The position numbers and the translations under genes are program-made. A stretch of 64,000 nucleotides of DNA from Selenomonadales bacterium. GTDB taxonomy: Bacteria; Bacillota; Clostridia; Christensenellales; QALW01. Positions 37,221-46,667 of the stretch are shown here, piece by piece (position 1 is the stretch's first letter; every line of letters begins with the position of its first letter). The notes beneath the pieces are model-generated. The model did not search any database and was not told the origin of the DNA. It saw only the letters and a list, made by a program, of their open reading frames with translations. The stretch lies in NCBI GenBank assembly GCA_003150515.1, contig QALW01000003.1:1-64000 (forward strand), written 5' to 3'.

Positions 37221-37319
37221 TTTAATTTTCCTCCAGGCCCCGGCGGCGCGCGCTTGGGCAGCGGCCGCGCATGTTTTTAAGAGCCGATAAATATATAGCT
37301 TTCCGCAATCGGATATTAT

Positions 37320-37349
37320 ATTATATTCTTTTTACGGCCAAGGTGTCAA
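37320..37349 (-). promoter_or_regulatory. Predicted glmS promoter
   Basis: On the minus strand TTGACA (37344-37349) and TATAAT (37320-37325) are 18 nt apart, about 100 nt upstream of glmS. The remaining intergenic DNA to 37541 shows no gene. Confidence 0.65.
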
Positions 37350-37541
37350 ACGTTTAAAAAGTCCTCTTGTTTTCCGCGGGCCGCTATGTTATTATATGTA
37401 AAATATACGCCGGCGGCGCGCGCTTTGATCTTTTTGAGCTGCGCGCTTTATCTGCAGGCGTTTAATGGTGGCATAAATCATCAAAAAGCGCTTTTTTGCG
37501 GCCGACCGCGCCCGCGCGTTAAAGGGGGATAAATTTTAATT

Positions 37542-38390
37542 ATGAAATTAGGTTTCAGCGTAACCAATCTGCTTAGGCATTACAGCAGCCTTGAAACTAT
37601 AGACATAGTTGCCCGCGCAGGAATAGACTGCATAGATTTTCCCTTCTATGAAAAAAATCTGGCCGAGCCTTGGCCTTTTATGGAGGAAAGCGCCGCGCTT
37701 AGCCGGGCGGAGGAATTAAAAAAATACGCCGCCGATAAGGGCGTCAGCTTTCATCAGGCGCACGAGCCCTTTGCTTTCGCGCTGGAGGGGGATAAGCTTA
37801 AATGCATGCGCTGCGCCGCGGCTTTGGGCTGCAAATATTTTGTTATGCATCCTGGCCTGGCTATGTCCTATGAGGATTTTATGGCCGCGCCCTATAAGGA
37901 AACGGAAATCCTGAGCGAATATTTTAACGGCCTGGCCGAACTTTTAAGGGATTTGGGGCTTAAGGGAGGAGTAGAAAATATTTTCTGCTATGATTCAAAG
38001 CGCGGGCTGGTATATAAAGGGGCGATGGCCACGCCTGAAATACACAAGGCCGTTGCTCAATCCCATCCTGATTTATGCGCGTGTCTGGATGTGGGGCATG
38101 CCAATATAGCGGGAGTTCCTCCCGAAAAAGCCGTGGAAATTCTTGATTCCAGCCTGGAAGTGCTGCATGTGCACGACAGCAGAGACCGCGCCTTTGAGCA
38201 CACTCTGCCTTATTTAGGAAGCATAAATTGGGACGCTCTGGCCGCCGCGCTTAAAAGAATCGGCTTTAAAGGAGTATTCTCCTTTGAAACCAATAATTTT
38301 ATGGCGGCCTATCCCCCCCAACTGATGCCCGCAGCCGTAAAGCTGAACGCGGAAATAGGGCGCTTTCTCTGCGCAAAAATAGAGGGCTGA
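37542..38390 (+). CDS. Sugar phosphate isomerase/epimerase-like TIM barrel
   Basis: A 282-residue protein of the AP-endonuclease-2-like TIM-barrel group. Metal ligands are suggested by the strand ends FHQAHEP, FVMHPGLA, LKGGVENIF, ACLDVGHANI, LHVHDSRDR and FSFETNNF. These His/Glu/Asp positions fit xylose-isomerase-like epimerases. Substrate is unknown. The MFS gene follows on the same strand 105 nt later, and the two may form a sugar or polyol uptake and use unit. Confidence 0.75.
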   Translation: MKLGFSVTNLLRHYSSLETIDIVARAGIDCIDFPFYEKNLAEPWPFMEESAALSRAEELKKYAADKGVSFHQAHEPFAFALEGDKLKCMRCAAALGCKYFVMHPGLAMSYEDFMAAPYKETEILSEYFNGLAELLRDLGLKGGVENIFCYDSKRGLVYKGAMATPEIHKAVAQSHPDLCACLDVGHANIAGVPPEKAVEILDSSLEVLHVHDSRDRAFEHTLPYLGSINWDALAAALKRIGFKGVFSFETNNFMAAYPPQLMPAAVKLNAEIGRFLCAKIEG

Positions 38391-38495
38391 CCGCGCGGAC
38401 GGGCCGATTAAGGCTCTTAAAGAGCCGCGCGCCGGAGGCGCAGGAAGGGCCTTAAGCCTGATTTTTTAAATTCACGCCTGCTTAGGAGAATATAT

Positions 38496-39659
38496 ATGTA
38501 TTCGCTTCTGCTCATACTCATCTATATTGCTTTTGTAAGCCTGGGCCTGCCCGATTCGCTGCTGGGCGCCGGCTGGCCCGTTATGCATAACGACCTGGGC
38601 GTGCCCCTGTCCTATATGGGCATTATCTCCATGGTTATTTCAGGCGGAACAATTATTTCCAGCCTGCTGTCCGACAGGGTCACGCGAAAATTCGGCGCCC
38701 GTATAGTGACTGTCGTCAGCGTATTTCTCACAGCGTTCGCTCTGCTGGGCTTTTCTTTTTCAGACCGTTTCTGGATGCTGATTGTCATGAGCGTTCCCTA
38801 TGGCCTGGGCGCGGGCGCAATAGACGCGGCCCTTAATAATTATATCGCGCTTCATTACGCGCCCAAGCATATGAGCTGGCTGCACTGCCTGTGGGGAGTG
38901 GGGACTATTATCAGCCCGTTTATTATGAGCCGCGCGCTGACTCTTGCGTCCTGGCATACCGGTTACCGCCTGGTGGCTTTTATTCAAATGGGAATAGGCC
39001 TTTTGCTGCTGGTCACTCTTCCCGTATGGAAAATCAACAGGGGTAAGGCTAAAGCGGAGGAACCACTAAGGAGCCTTAGTCTATTCCAGGCGCTTAAAAT
39101 CAAAGGAGTGCCTTTTCTGCTGATTGGTTTTTTTGCCTATTGCGCCGCCGAGGGCACGGCCATGTATTGGGCCAGCACATATCTGGTTGAAGCTAAGGGA
39201 ATTGCCAGCGAGAGCGCCGCCGCTTTTGCGTCGTTATTTTATATAGGCCTTACTGCGGGAAGATTCCTGGGCGGATTTATAATGGCCCGGCTGGGCGATA
39301 GAAAAATGATTCTGTTGGGAACGGGCATTTTGTTCTGCGGAATAGTATGTCTGCTCATTCCCATTCAGAATGAAACTCTTTCTCTGATCGGCCTGATAAT
39401 TATAGGCTTTGGATGCGCGCCCATATATCCCTGCATAATTCATTCGACGCCTTATAATTTCGGCGCGGAAAATTCAGGGGCGATAATAGGGATACAGATG
39501 GCCAGCGCCTATGTGGGTACAACCTTTATTCCGCCGCTTTTCGGCGTGCTGGCCAGATGGCTTGGTTTTAATATTCTGCCCGTTTATCTTATTATATTTG
39601 TGGTGCTGATGCTGTCTATGCTGGAAACAACATTTAAGCTGACGGCAGAAAAAAAGTAA
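38496..39659 (+). CDS. Major facilitator superfamily transporter
   Basis: A 387-residue, roughly 12-segment membrane protein. The MFS motif A region appears between the second and third segments (SDRVTRKFGARIV) and again in the C-terminal half (MARLGDRKMILLG). LGLPDSLLGAGWPVM at the start resembles sugar-type MFS members of the FucP/YfkF kind. TTAGGAG precedes ATG 38496. Substrate cannot be named. Confidence 0.82.
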   Translation: MYSLLLILIYIAFVSLGLPDSLLGAGWPVMHNDLGVPLSYMGIISMVISGGTIISSLLSDRVTRKFGARIVTVVSVFLTAFALLGFSFSDRFWMLIVMSVPYGLGAGAIDAALNNYIALHYAPKHMSWLHCLWGVGTIISPFIMSRALTLASWHTGYRLVAFIQMGIGLLLLVTLPVWKINRGKAKAEEPLRSLSLFQALKIKGVPFLLIGFFAYCAAEGTAMYWASTYLVEAKGIASESAAAFASLFYIGLTAGRFLGGFIMARLGDRKMILLGTGILFCGIVCLLIPIQNETLSLIGLIIIGFGCAPIYPCIIHSTPYNFGAENSGAIIGIQMASAYVGTTFIPPLFGVLARWLGFNILPVYLIIFVVLMLSMLETTFKLTAEKK

Positions 39660-39662
39660 TTC

Positions 39663-39769
39663 CGCCCCCGCCCCGCCGGCGTTTGGCAGGCGCTTGCGCC
39701 TGCCGGGGCCGGCCCGAAGGGCCGGCTCCGCGGCCGGTTCCGGCCGCAAACGCCGGCGGGGCGGGGGCG
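39663..39769 (+). repeat. Cloverleaf palindrome, copy A of an inverted pair
   Basis: Perfect 23 bp arms (39663-39685 and 39747-39769) enclose three hairpins: GGCAGGCGC type, GGGGCCGGCCC type and GCGGCCGG type. The first four bases of the MFS gap lie before it. The core is a near-identical inverted copy of the element at 40236-40331. Confidence 0.92.
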
Positions 39770-39849
39770 CTCTCAAAAATCCCGGACGCGCTCGAACGGG
39801 GGCGGGTGGGCGGGGAAATCTGTGCGGGAGAAATCTAAAAATAATTGAT

Positions 39850-40206
39850 ATGACAAATTTTTTAAAAAAATACAAACGTTTTGAATTGTCTTTTCAGGAA
39901 ATAAAAGCCGCGCTGGGCGACGATTTATATAATGTTCCCCAGATTACGCCGGAAAAAATAAGCGCGGATGATGTAATTTATGCTATCAGACAGTTTCTTC
40001 TAAAAAATATAACGCCGGAGGAATTGGTAAACTGGGTTAATGTCGTTTGGTTTACTGATTTATATGTGTATGCCTCAAAAGAGGAAAATGCGATTGCGAG
40101 CGTTATGACATTGCTTGAAACCTTGGACGAAGGGGTGGATTTTTCAGAAGAAACGTATTTGAAAATGATTGAATGCCTGGAGAAGAATATTGAATGTGAG
40201 TTATAG
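39850..40206 (+). CDS. Uncharacterised small acidic protein
   Basis: A 118-residue protein from ATG 39850 (MTNFLKKYKRFELSFQEIK), rich in Glu and Leu and apparently all-helical, with ITPEELVNWVNVVWFTDLYV in the middle. I do not recognise a family, though it resembles small clostridial immunity-type or contact-system proteins in style. The ribosome site is poor. Its base composition is more AT-rich than its neighbours. It is enclosed by two inverted cloverleaf palindromes, as if it were the passenger of a small unit. The longer upstream frame from 39694 runs through the palindrome and is rejected. Confidence 0.6.
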   Translation: MTNFLKKYKRFELSFQEIKAALGDDLYNVPQITPEKISADDVIYAIRQFLLKNITPEELVNWVNVVWFTDLYVYASKEENAIASVMTLLETLDEGVDFSEETYLKMIECLEKNIECEL

Positions 40207-40235
40207 AGGTTTTAAGCTGTTCAGTTTCTGAAGCG

Positions 40236-40331
40236 CGCCCCGCCGGCGTTTGCGGCCGGAACCGGCCGCGGAGCCGGCCCTTCGGGCCGGCCCCGGCAGG
40301 CGCAATGCGCCTGCCAAACGCCGGCGGGGCG
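40236..40331 (-). repeat. Cloverleaf palindrome, copy B of an inverted pair
   Basis: Perfect 17 bp arms (40236-40252 and 40315-40331). Its reverse complement equals the core of copy A over about 85 bases, except for one inserted base in the GGCAGGCGC hairpin loop. Hairpin order is therefore reversed relative to copy A. Confidence 0.92.
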
Positions 40332-40352
40332 GGGGCGCTGGAAAATTAACTG

Positions 40353-40477
40353 CGCGTGGGAATAGATAAAGGGCGCGGGGGCGTTTGGCAAGCTGCGCTT
40401 GCCGGGCCCAAGCTTGCTTGGGCCCGCGGCCGGTTCCGGCCGCAAACGCCCCCGCACCCTTTATCTATTCCCACGCG
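40353..40477. repeat. Cloverleaf palindrome with 35 bp outer stem
   Basis: The arms 40353-40387 and 40443-40477 pair with one mismatch. Inside are hairpins GGCAAGCTGCGCTTGCC, one on GGGCCCAAGC, and one on GCGGCCGG. The third hairpin is shared with the neighbouring pair; the outer stem is unique. Confidence 0.9.
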
Positions 40478-40649
40478 CGGCTTCTCCCGTCAGTTTATTT
40501 TCATTTACAAAATTCAAACGCGAATAAAATTTTGCTCGGTAATTCCTCAAAAAATAACCAATTTTTAAAAAATACCGTTTGTTAGTATGCTATGTGAAGT
40601 TTTGAGGTATTAATAACAATATAGTGCTATCTAAAACTAATTTTGTACC

Positions 40650-40678
40650 TTGGAAAAACTGTTTTTTTGTATTATACT
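40650..40678 (+). promoter_or_regulatory. Predicted promoter of the first SGNH lipoprotein gene
   Basis: TTGGAA (40650-40655) and TATACT (40673-40678) are 17 nt apart, 32 nt before the ATG. Confidence 0.55.
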
Positions 40679-40710
40679 AATTAGGTATCTTTAAAAGGAG
40701 GTCATAACCA

Positions 40711-42630
40711 ATGCTTAAAAAAACATTAAGCGTCATCGCCTTAGCGCTGAGCGGCTGTCTTTTATTTGCAAGCTGTTCGCCTCAAGCGCAGCCCTCGGCA
40801 AGCTCTAGCGCTAATTCTACTGCTACTGCCGGGGCTACAGGCTCAAATGAAGCCGGGCCGACAGTACCCGACCAGCCTGTAAACTGGGCGCCTGTCATTG
40901 ACGCGGACGGAACATATCATTTCGGAGTAGGACGCGAGGCCTTTACCGGCACTCTGCTCACCGATTTTACCGACGGTACCGTAAACACTAAGACCAGTTA
41001 CGGTAAATACGCTTATGAGGACGGAGTTCTCAAGGTCTATTCCAATGGCAGCTATGCGGACAGCTATGATAATATCACCGGCGGTCTGGACGACGGAGAC
41101 TATGCAAACGCCGTCTATGTGGGTGTGCGCGTGCATAATAATAATTCAGAGCCCGCTTGGTTCGGCTTGCAGGGAGATAATATTTTCCTGGGCGAAACGG
41201 GCGACGACATCATTATAGCATATGACAACGGCCGCGCTTACGCCACTACCGTGGAATGGAAGACGACGCGTTTCTGCGCTCAGCTTCCCGCTAATTTTGA
41301 AGGCACCATTCTTATTCCCTTATCCCGTCTGTATTCGGGAACGGATATGAATAAATCCACCGCGTGGACGGACAACCGTACTCCCTGGACCAAATTGGGC
41401 TTCCATGTCAACTGCGAGGAAAGCAATTCTGTAGATTTCAGATATGTATTCCTCACTAATGAAACTCTGCCCGAGGTAGCGCCCATTCCTGACGATGTGG
41501 ATTTCAATATCACCAATCCTGAATATTCTTATACGGACGAACAGCGCATAACCCCTTTCTGGTCCTCCAATATAATGTATAACGAGTGCTTGAGCATGGA
41601 GGAAAATAACGGCGGCAATATCATTGGCAAGCTGCTGTTTGTGCCCACCAGAATTATTTCGGTTGTAGACGCCAAGCTGCAGAACGAATATGTAGAGGGC
41701 AAGGATTATCGCTGGATAGAGGGCACCAACCAGATTGAATGGCTGGAGGGCTCCAGCATTCCCTATTTCTATAACGGCGCTCTTTCAGGTTTGAAGGAAA
41801 ACGGAACCCCTGTAAATGATTATCCCAATTGGGACAGCGAGGCCCGCTGCCGTCTTGCAGGCGTGCTCTATTGCGCTGACAAATTCCTCTGGGAGAAACA
41901 GATAGCCGTTACCTATGAATATGACCAGTCTCAGGTAGAGGCAAATGGCATTGTATATACTCAGCAGCAGAGCGACAGGCTGCCCAATACCACCAAAAAG
42001 CTGGCTAATAACGAGAGCCTTAAGGTGCTCTTCTACGGCGACAGCATTTTTGCAGGCGGCGACGCCAGCAGCGGACGCGGACGGGAGCCCATGATGCCCA
42101 CTATGGACGTATTAATGGCTGAATATTTGAGAACCATCAGTTCGGGCACCATAACTTTTGACAACATCTCTGTAGGCGGCTGGACGGTTGAAAACGGTCT
42201 GGCAGCGCTGCAGCCCGGCGGCTATGCTGGCAAGGATTATTCTCAATATTCGGGCTACGATCTGCTTATGCTTAGCTTCGGCATGAATAATGCGGGCACC
42301 AGCGCCGAATCGTTCAAAGCAACGACTCAGGAAATTGTTGAAACCATAAAGGAGAAAAATCCCAATATCGAAGTTATATTGGTCTCCTGCATCTGCCCCA
42401 ATCCTGCTGCCGCCGGCTTCTACGGCAATCAGCAATATTTTGGCGCGGCGCTTCAGGAGCTGGCTGATGAAAACGGCTACGCCTTTGTGGATATGTTCGC
42501 TGTGCATAAAAAGATTCTGGAATTTAAGAATTATTCGGCTACTACCGGAAACGGAATAAATCATCCTAACGATTGGCTGATTCGCATATATGCGCAAAAC
42601 ATCCTTTCGGCAATGGTAGAGTTTGAATAA
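40711..42630 (+). CDS. SGNH/GDSL-hydrolase lipoprotein, paralogue 1
   Basis: A 639-residue lipoprotein: signal, Cys in LFASC (about residue 22) and a Ser/Thr/Ala linker. Residues about 55-270 form a beta-rich domain. Residues from about 440 are an SGNH hydrolase with block I LFYGDSIFAGG, block II-like GGWTVENGL, block III SFGMNNAG and block V GINHPNDW (Asp/His). The middle segment (YSYTDEQRITPFWSSNIMYNE) is shared with the paralogue at 43207. A role as a carbohydrate or lipid esterase on the cell surface is inferred. AAAAGGAGG precedes the ATG. Confidence 0.82.
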   Translation: MLKKTLSVIALALSGCLLFASCSPQAQPSASSSANSTATAGATGSNEAGPTVPDQPVNWAPVIDADGTYHFGVGREAFTGTLLTDFTDGTVNTKTSYGKYAYEDGVLKVYSNGSYADSYDNITGGLDDGDYANAVYVGVRVHNNNSEPAWFGLQGDNIFLGETGDDIIIAYDNGRAYATTVEWKTTRFCAQLPANFEGTILIPLSRLYSGTDMNKSTAWTDNRTPWTKLGFHVNCEESNSVDFRYVFLTNETLPEVAPIPDDVDFNITNPEYSYTDEQRITPFWSSNIMYNECLSMEENNGGNIIGKLLFVPTRIISVVDAKLQNEYVEGKDYRWIEGTNQIEWLEGSSIPYFYNGALSGLKENGTPVNDYPNWDSEARCRLAGVLYCADKFLWEKQIAVTYEYDQSQVEANGIVYTQQQSDRLPNTTKKLANNESLKVLFYGDSIFAGGDASSGRGREPMMPTMDVLMAEYLRTISSGTITFDNISVGGWTVENGLAALQPGGYAGKDYSQYSGYDLLMLSFGMNNAGTSAESFKATTQEIVETIKEKNPNIEVILVSCICPNPAAAGFYGNQQYFGAALQELADENGYAFVDMFAVHKKILEFKNYSATTGNGINHPNDWLIRIYAQNILSAMVEFE

Positions 42631-42675
42631 CGCTCCAGCGCTTCGGCTGACCAAGCGCGCGGGCGGGATTTAATT

Positions 42676-42733
42676 AATCCAAGGCAAAAAAATAGACGCC
42701 GCAGATGCGGCGTCTATTTTTTTGCCTTGGATT
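42676..42733. terminator. Bidirectional 27 bp hairpin terminator
   Basis: Perfect arms 42676-42702 and 42707-42733 with loop AGAT. An A7 run in one arm and T7 in the other make it a terminator in both directions. A second hairpin with GTCCCGCTCC arms sits at about 42890-42915. The rest of 42734-43206 shows no gene. Confidence 0.8.
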
Positions 42734-43206
42734 GGGCGCTGAAAACATAAATTAAAGCTGCTTAAAAAATTAATATGCAGGAAGCTGAAGAACTGATAAA
42801 AGAATGGTGCGCCCTTCCTTGAAGGGCGGGGCGCGCTGTTGCTGAATGCTTTTTATATGCTTTGTTAAAGAGGGCGGCCCACCCCTTTAATGTGTCCCGC
42901 TCCTATGGGAGCGGGACGGGGCCGCTCATCTATTTCTATAATATTTTCTATTTTCCTTATTTTTATATTTCCCAATCATTCTGCGGCCCCTTTTATATAT
43001 CGGCGGACGGTTGCCGGGCAGATTGTTTTTCCCGTCTAAGCATTCCGTCCGCCTAACCCGCCCCCCGCCCTCCGCCCTGCAATCATATAATTATTCAAAT
43101 CCAAAATAAAACACTAGCCGTTGCCTGTCTTTTATGATAGAATACTAAGTTGTAATCGTCAGTATACAGTAATATTGGACATTTTTCATCCAAAAGAGAG
43201 GTTATT

Positions 43207-45348
43207 ATGAGAAAAATATTGGTTTATGCAGTGCTGCTTATGCTTATATGCTCCCTGGCTGCGTGCGCGGGAGAATCCGCTCCCAGTGCAACGGCGCAGC
43301 CCACAGCTTTACAGACCGGAGCAAATACCCAAACTAACTCTCCCTCGGCAGGAAATACGCTCCAGGGCACTCAATCCGCCCTGCCCAGCCCTACCCCAAC
43401 AGGAAATTTACCCTCCTCTACAATTTCGGGCTCTGAGCTTTCTCCCAGTCAGAGCGGGAGCTTAACTCCGGCGCCTTCGGGCAGCCAAGTCTCTGCTCCG
43501 ACTAAAGCGCCCACTAAAACTCCAACAAAGACGCCCACTAAAACCCCGACGTCCACAGGCGCCGGTCCTACTGTGCCCGTGCAGCCTTCTGCTCCCGTTA
43601 ACTGGGAGCCGGTAATAGATAAGGACGGCACATATCATTTCGGCATAGGCGCTAAAGAATACACCGGCAAGCTGCTTACCGATTTTACCGGAGGGAAAAT
43701 TGATACCGATGATACTTATATGAACGTAGGCAGATATGAATTTGTGAACGGCACGCTCAAAGCGTATACCGACGGCAATTTTGTTGATAAATACGACAAC
43801 TTTACCGGCGGCGGCCTGTCCAAGGGCCAGTATTCCACGGCCAAATATGCAGGAGTGCGCGTAAAAAACAATAACGATACGGACGCATGGTTCCATCTTC
43901 AGGGCTCGGGCATTTTCCTTGGCGAAAAAGGTCAGGACGTTATTCTGGCCTACGACGACGGCAGGGCTTACGCCGCTCCTGTGCAAGAGCACACCTCCCG
44001 CTGGTGCATAAAGCTGCCGTCCGGCTTTGAGGGCACGGTCTTAATCCCTGTTTCCAGGCTCTATTCAGGTCCGGATATGAATACCTCCAGCGCCTGGACG
44101 AACAGCCGCACGCCCTGGACGCAGCTGGGCTTTCATGTTACATGCTCAGGCACAGCCTCGGTGGATTTCAGATATGTATTCCTTACTGATAAAACTTTGC
44201 CCGCAGTGGAAGCGCTGCCCAATAATCCAAGCAATATCACCAATCCTGAATATTCTTATACGGACGAACAGCGCATAACCCCTTTCTGGAAATCCAGTAT
44301 AATGTATAATGAATGCCTTACCTTTGAGCAATCAGGCTCTAAAATTTCGGGCACTCTGCTGTTTGTGCCCAAGCGTATAATAGCGGTGGTGGACGCCCAA
44401 TTGCAAAACGAATATATAGAGGGCAAGGATTATCGCTGGATAGAAGGCACCAATAAAATAGAATGGCTGAACGGCTCGGCTATTCCCTATTATTACGAGG
44501 GCGCGCTCCTTGGCAAGAATGAAAACGGAAGTTATATAAATGATTATCCCAACTGGGACAGCCTCAGCCGCTGCCGCCTGGCCGGCGTGCTCTACTGCGC
44601 CGATAAATTCCTCTGGGAAAAGCAGATTAACGTTACTTACGAATATGATTTAAGCCAGGTTGCGAGCAAGGGCATAATATATACCCAATATCAGGGCAGC
44701 CGTCTGCCTAATACCGTTAAAAAGCTTAATAATAATCAGGACTTGAAGGTGCTCTTTTACGGGGACAGCATTTTTGCAGGGGGAGACAGTTCTTCTTCCC
44801 GGAATCGCGCGCCCTATATGCCCAATATGGACAGATTGCTCCTGGACGGCCTGAAAGCCCGGAGTTCGGGAAATATAAGCCTGAAAAATATATCGGTAGG
44901 CGGCTGGACGGCGGAAAACGGCCTGGCGGCATTGCAGTCTGGCGGCTATGACGGCAGAGATTATTCCGCTCTTTCGGGCTACGACCTGCTTATCCTCAGC
45001 TTCGGCATGAATAATGCGGCTACGGACGCTAAAACTTTTGCAGACACCACGCAGAAAATCGTGCAGGCAGTAAAAAAGAAGAATCCCAATATTGAAGTTG
45101 TTCTGGTCTCCTGCATGGCGCCTAATCCCCAGGCCGCGGGCTTTTATGGCAATCAGCAGTATTTTGGAGCCGCGCTTAAGCAATTGGCCGATAATAACAG
45201 TTACGCCTTTGTGGATATGTTCGCCGTGCATGATAAAATTCTGGAATACAAGAGCTATTCCTCTACTACGGGCAACGGCATAAATCATCCCAACGACTGG
45301 CTTATACGCATTTATGTCCAGAATATTCTTGCGGCTATAGTTAAGTAA
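43207..45348 (+). CDS. SGNH/GDSL-hydrolase lipoprotein, paralogue 2
   Basis: A 713-residue lipoprotein, closely similar to the preceding gene over its whole folded part. Lipobox LAAC is at about residue 21. The linker is much longer (about 110 residues) and contains TKAPTKTPTKTPTKTPT, a short-period repeat. The SGNH blocks are LFYGDSIFAGG near residue 518, GGWTAENGL, SFGMNNAA and GINHPNDW. The long Pro/Thr spacer suggests reach through the cell wall. Tandem duplication followed by linker growth explains the pair. GAGAGG precedes the ATG. Confidence 0.82.
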   Translation: MRKILVYAVLLMLICSLAACAGESAPSATAQPTALQTGANTQTNSPSAGNTLQGTQSALPSPTPTGNLPSSTISGSELSPSQSGSLTPAPSGSQVSAPTKAPTKTPTKTPTKTPTSTGAGPTVPVQPSAPVNWEPVIDKDGTYHFGIGAKEYTGKLLTDFTGGKIDTDDTYMNVGRYEFVNGTLKAYTDGNFVDKYDNFTGGGLSKGQYSTAKYAGVRVKNNNDTDAWFHLQGSGIFLGEKGQDVILAYDDGRAYAAPVQEHTSRWCIKLPSGFEGTVLIPVSRLYSGPDMNTSSAWTNSRTPWTQLGFHVTCSGTASVDFRYVFLTDKTLPAVEALPNNPSNITNPEYSYTDEQRITPFWKSSIMYNECLTFEQSGSKISGTLLFVPKRIIAVVDAQLQNEYIEGKDYRWIEGTNKIEWLNGSAIPYYYEGALLGKNENGSYINDYPNWDSLSRCRLAGVLYCADKFLWEKQINVTYEYDLSQVASKGIIYTQYQGSRLPNTVKKLNNNQDLKVLFYGDSIFAGGDSSSSRNRAPYMPNMDRLLLDGLKARSSGNISLKNISVGGWTAENGLAALQSGGYDGRDYSALSGYDLLILSFGMNNAATDAKTFADTTQKIVQAVKKKNPNIEVVLVSCMAPNPQAAGFYGNQQYFGAALKQLADNNSYAFVDMFAVHDKILEYKSYSSTTGNGINHPNDWLIRIYVQNILAAIVK

Positions 45349-45394
45349 TTTGTGTGCTCTAAAGTCTGAGAAAATTTAAAAGCAATCTTTATGT

Positions 45395-45741
45395 GCCCTC
45401 CCCGCGGCTATGCCGCGGGGAGGGCAAAGGCGCCCCGGTCTGGCAAAGCCAGACCGGGGCGCCTTTTCATCCAGGGTGCCGGCCGCTGGCGGCCGGCACC
45501 CTGGATGAAGGAATATAAGGGGGGCGGCTCTTGGCGGCCGGGTTCCCCGGCCGCGGGGCGCGCGCTTGCGCGCGCCCCTGCAGGCGCCTTTAGGCGCCTG
45601 CCAGGAGCCGCCCCCCGGCGCTCAAGGTGCGTCCCCGCCCAATATTATTGGGCGGGGACGCACCTTGAGCCTCAGCAGCGAAACAGGCCATGGGCCGTCC
45701 GCGCCTAAAGCGCGGACGGCCCATGGCCTGTTTCGCTGCTG
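45395..45741. repeat. Six palindromes in tandem
   Basis: Stems read in order: 14 bp (45395-45425), 18 bp (45427-45465), 19 bp (45468-45507), a cloverleaf with 12 bp arms (45519-45616), 24 bp (45620-45670) and 32 bp (45673-45741 region, arms ending at 45741). All simple stems are perfect. Spacers are 1-11 nt, so virtually all DNA between the two genes is palindromic. Confidence 0.92.
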
Positions 45742-45743
45742 AA

Positions 45744-46244
45744 TTAAGGTTCCTGAGAATTTTCTTCATCATGAAGCATATCAAAATAAATATTATGCAC
45801 TTCTATTCCCATGCTGTTCGCCAGCTTTACCATCTGAGCAAGAAAGCCCACGGCTATAGGGGCGTTGATTATAAGCATATCGCTGCGCACCACAAGCTGC
45901 TCTATTATGGCGCGCCTGATTTGACTATATATTCCCGCTTCGTCCAGCCAGCCCGACGGGATTAAAACGCTGTCGCAGCGCCCCTCAGTCTTTTTATCCA
46001 GCAATTCCAGATATTCGTCCTCAAGAGGCAGGAAAGGCATAACAATACAAAGCTCTATTTCGGGGCATTCTTTCTTTAATTCGCGCACGGCTTCCTCAAC
46101 CGGGCTTATAAAGGAAGAGTCCCCGAAATCACAGATTACGCATTTAATATGCCTGTCTTTTAAATAAGCCTTTTTAATAACCGCCGATATATATTTTTCG
46201 CATATATATTGGGATTTGATTCCTATTAGAAAGTAGGTAAGCAT
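45744..46244 (-). CDS. SLOG/DUF1273-like protein
   Basis: A 166-residue protein starting at ATG 46244 after GGAGGA. It has an alpha/beta layout: FLIGIKSQYICEKYI, a middle VRELKKECPEIELCIVMPF, and a late RSDMLIINAPIAVGFLAQMVKLANSMGIEV. The last part recalls the nucleotide-binding SLOG fold of YpsA-like proteins. The family link is tentative and no function can be given. It ends 3 nt from the 32 bp palindrome. Confidence 0.5.
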   Translation of the reverse strand: MLTYFLIGIKSQYICEKYISAVIKKAYLKDRHIKCVICDFGDSSFISPVEEAVRELKKECPEIELCIVMPFLPLEDEYLELLDKKTEGRCDSVLIPSGWLDEAGIYSQIRRAIIEQLVVRSDMLIINAPIAVGFLAQMVKLANSMGIEVHNIYFDMLHDEENSQEP

Positions 46245-46349
46245 GTGTTCCTCCAACTATATAGACTTATACATTATATAATGAATGAGTCTATCTGTAA
46301 AGAAATAATTTCAGGTATTATTTATTCAAGAAAATCTTTGGAGGGAATC

Positions 46350-46553
46350 ATGATGATTAGATTAAATGTACTGGAATTATTAGAAAAGAAAGGAAAAACA
46401 AGATACTGGCTATATAAGCAATTAGGCATGAGTTACCAAAATTTCAATAATATAATACATAATAATACAAAGTCTATTAGATTTACGACAATAGAAGCCT
46501 TGTGCGATATCTTAGAATGCACTCCTAACGAACTTTTTATAATAACGCAATAA
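46350..46553 (+). CDS. Small XRE/Cro-type helix-turn-helix protein, paralogue
   Basis: About 67 residues, similar throughout to the protein at 8433 (LELLEKKGKTRYWLYKQLGM, then FTTIEALCDILECTPNELF). TTGGAGGG precedes two adjacent ATG codons at 46350 and 46353; the second matches the paralogue starts. AT-rich. Confidence 0.8.
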   Translation: MMIRLNVLELLEKKGKTRYWLYKQLGMSYQNFNNIIHNNTKSIRFTTIEALCDILECTPNELFIITQ

Positions 46554-46667
46554 TTTTGCAAATATTGCATAAATCTATACTTATGGAATATGCAATGTAT
46601 AAGTCTATATATTAAAAATATTTATGAGATATTATCCAAAATATAAAGTACATCAGGAGATTCTTTT

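Noticed and set aside
37221..37541. glmS ribozyme upstream of glmS
   Set aside because: I could not find the conserved core in the minus-strand leader; a normal promoter is present instead.
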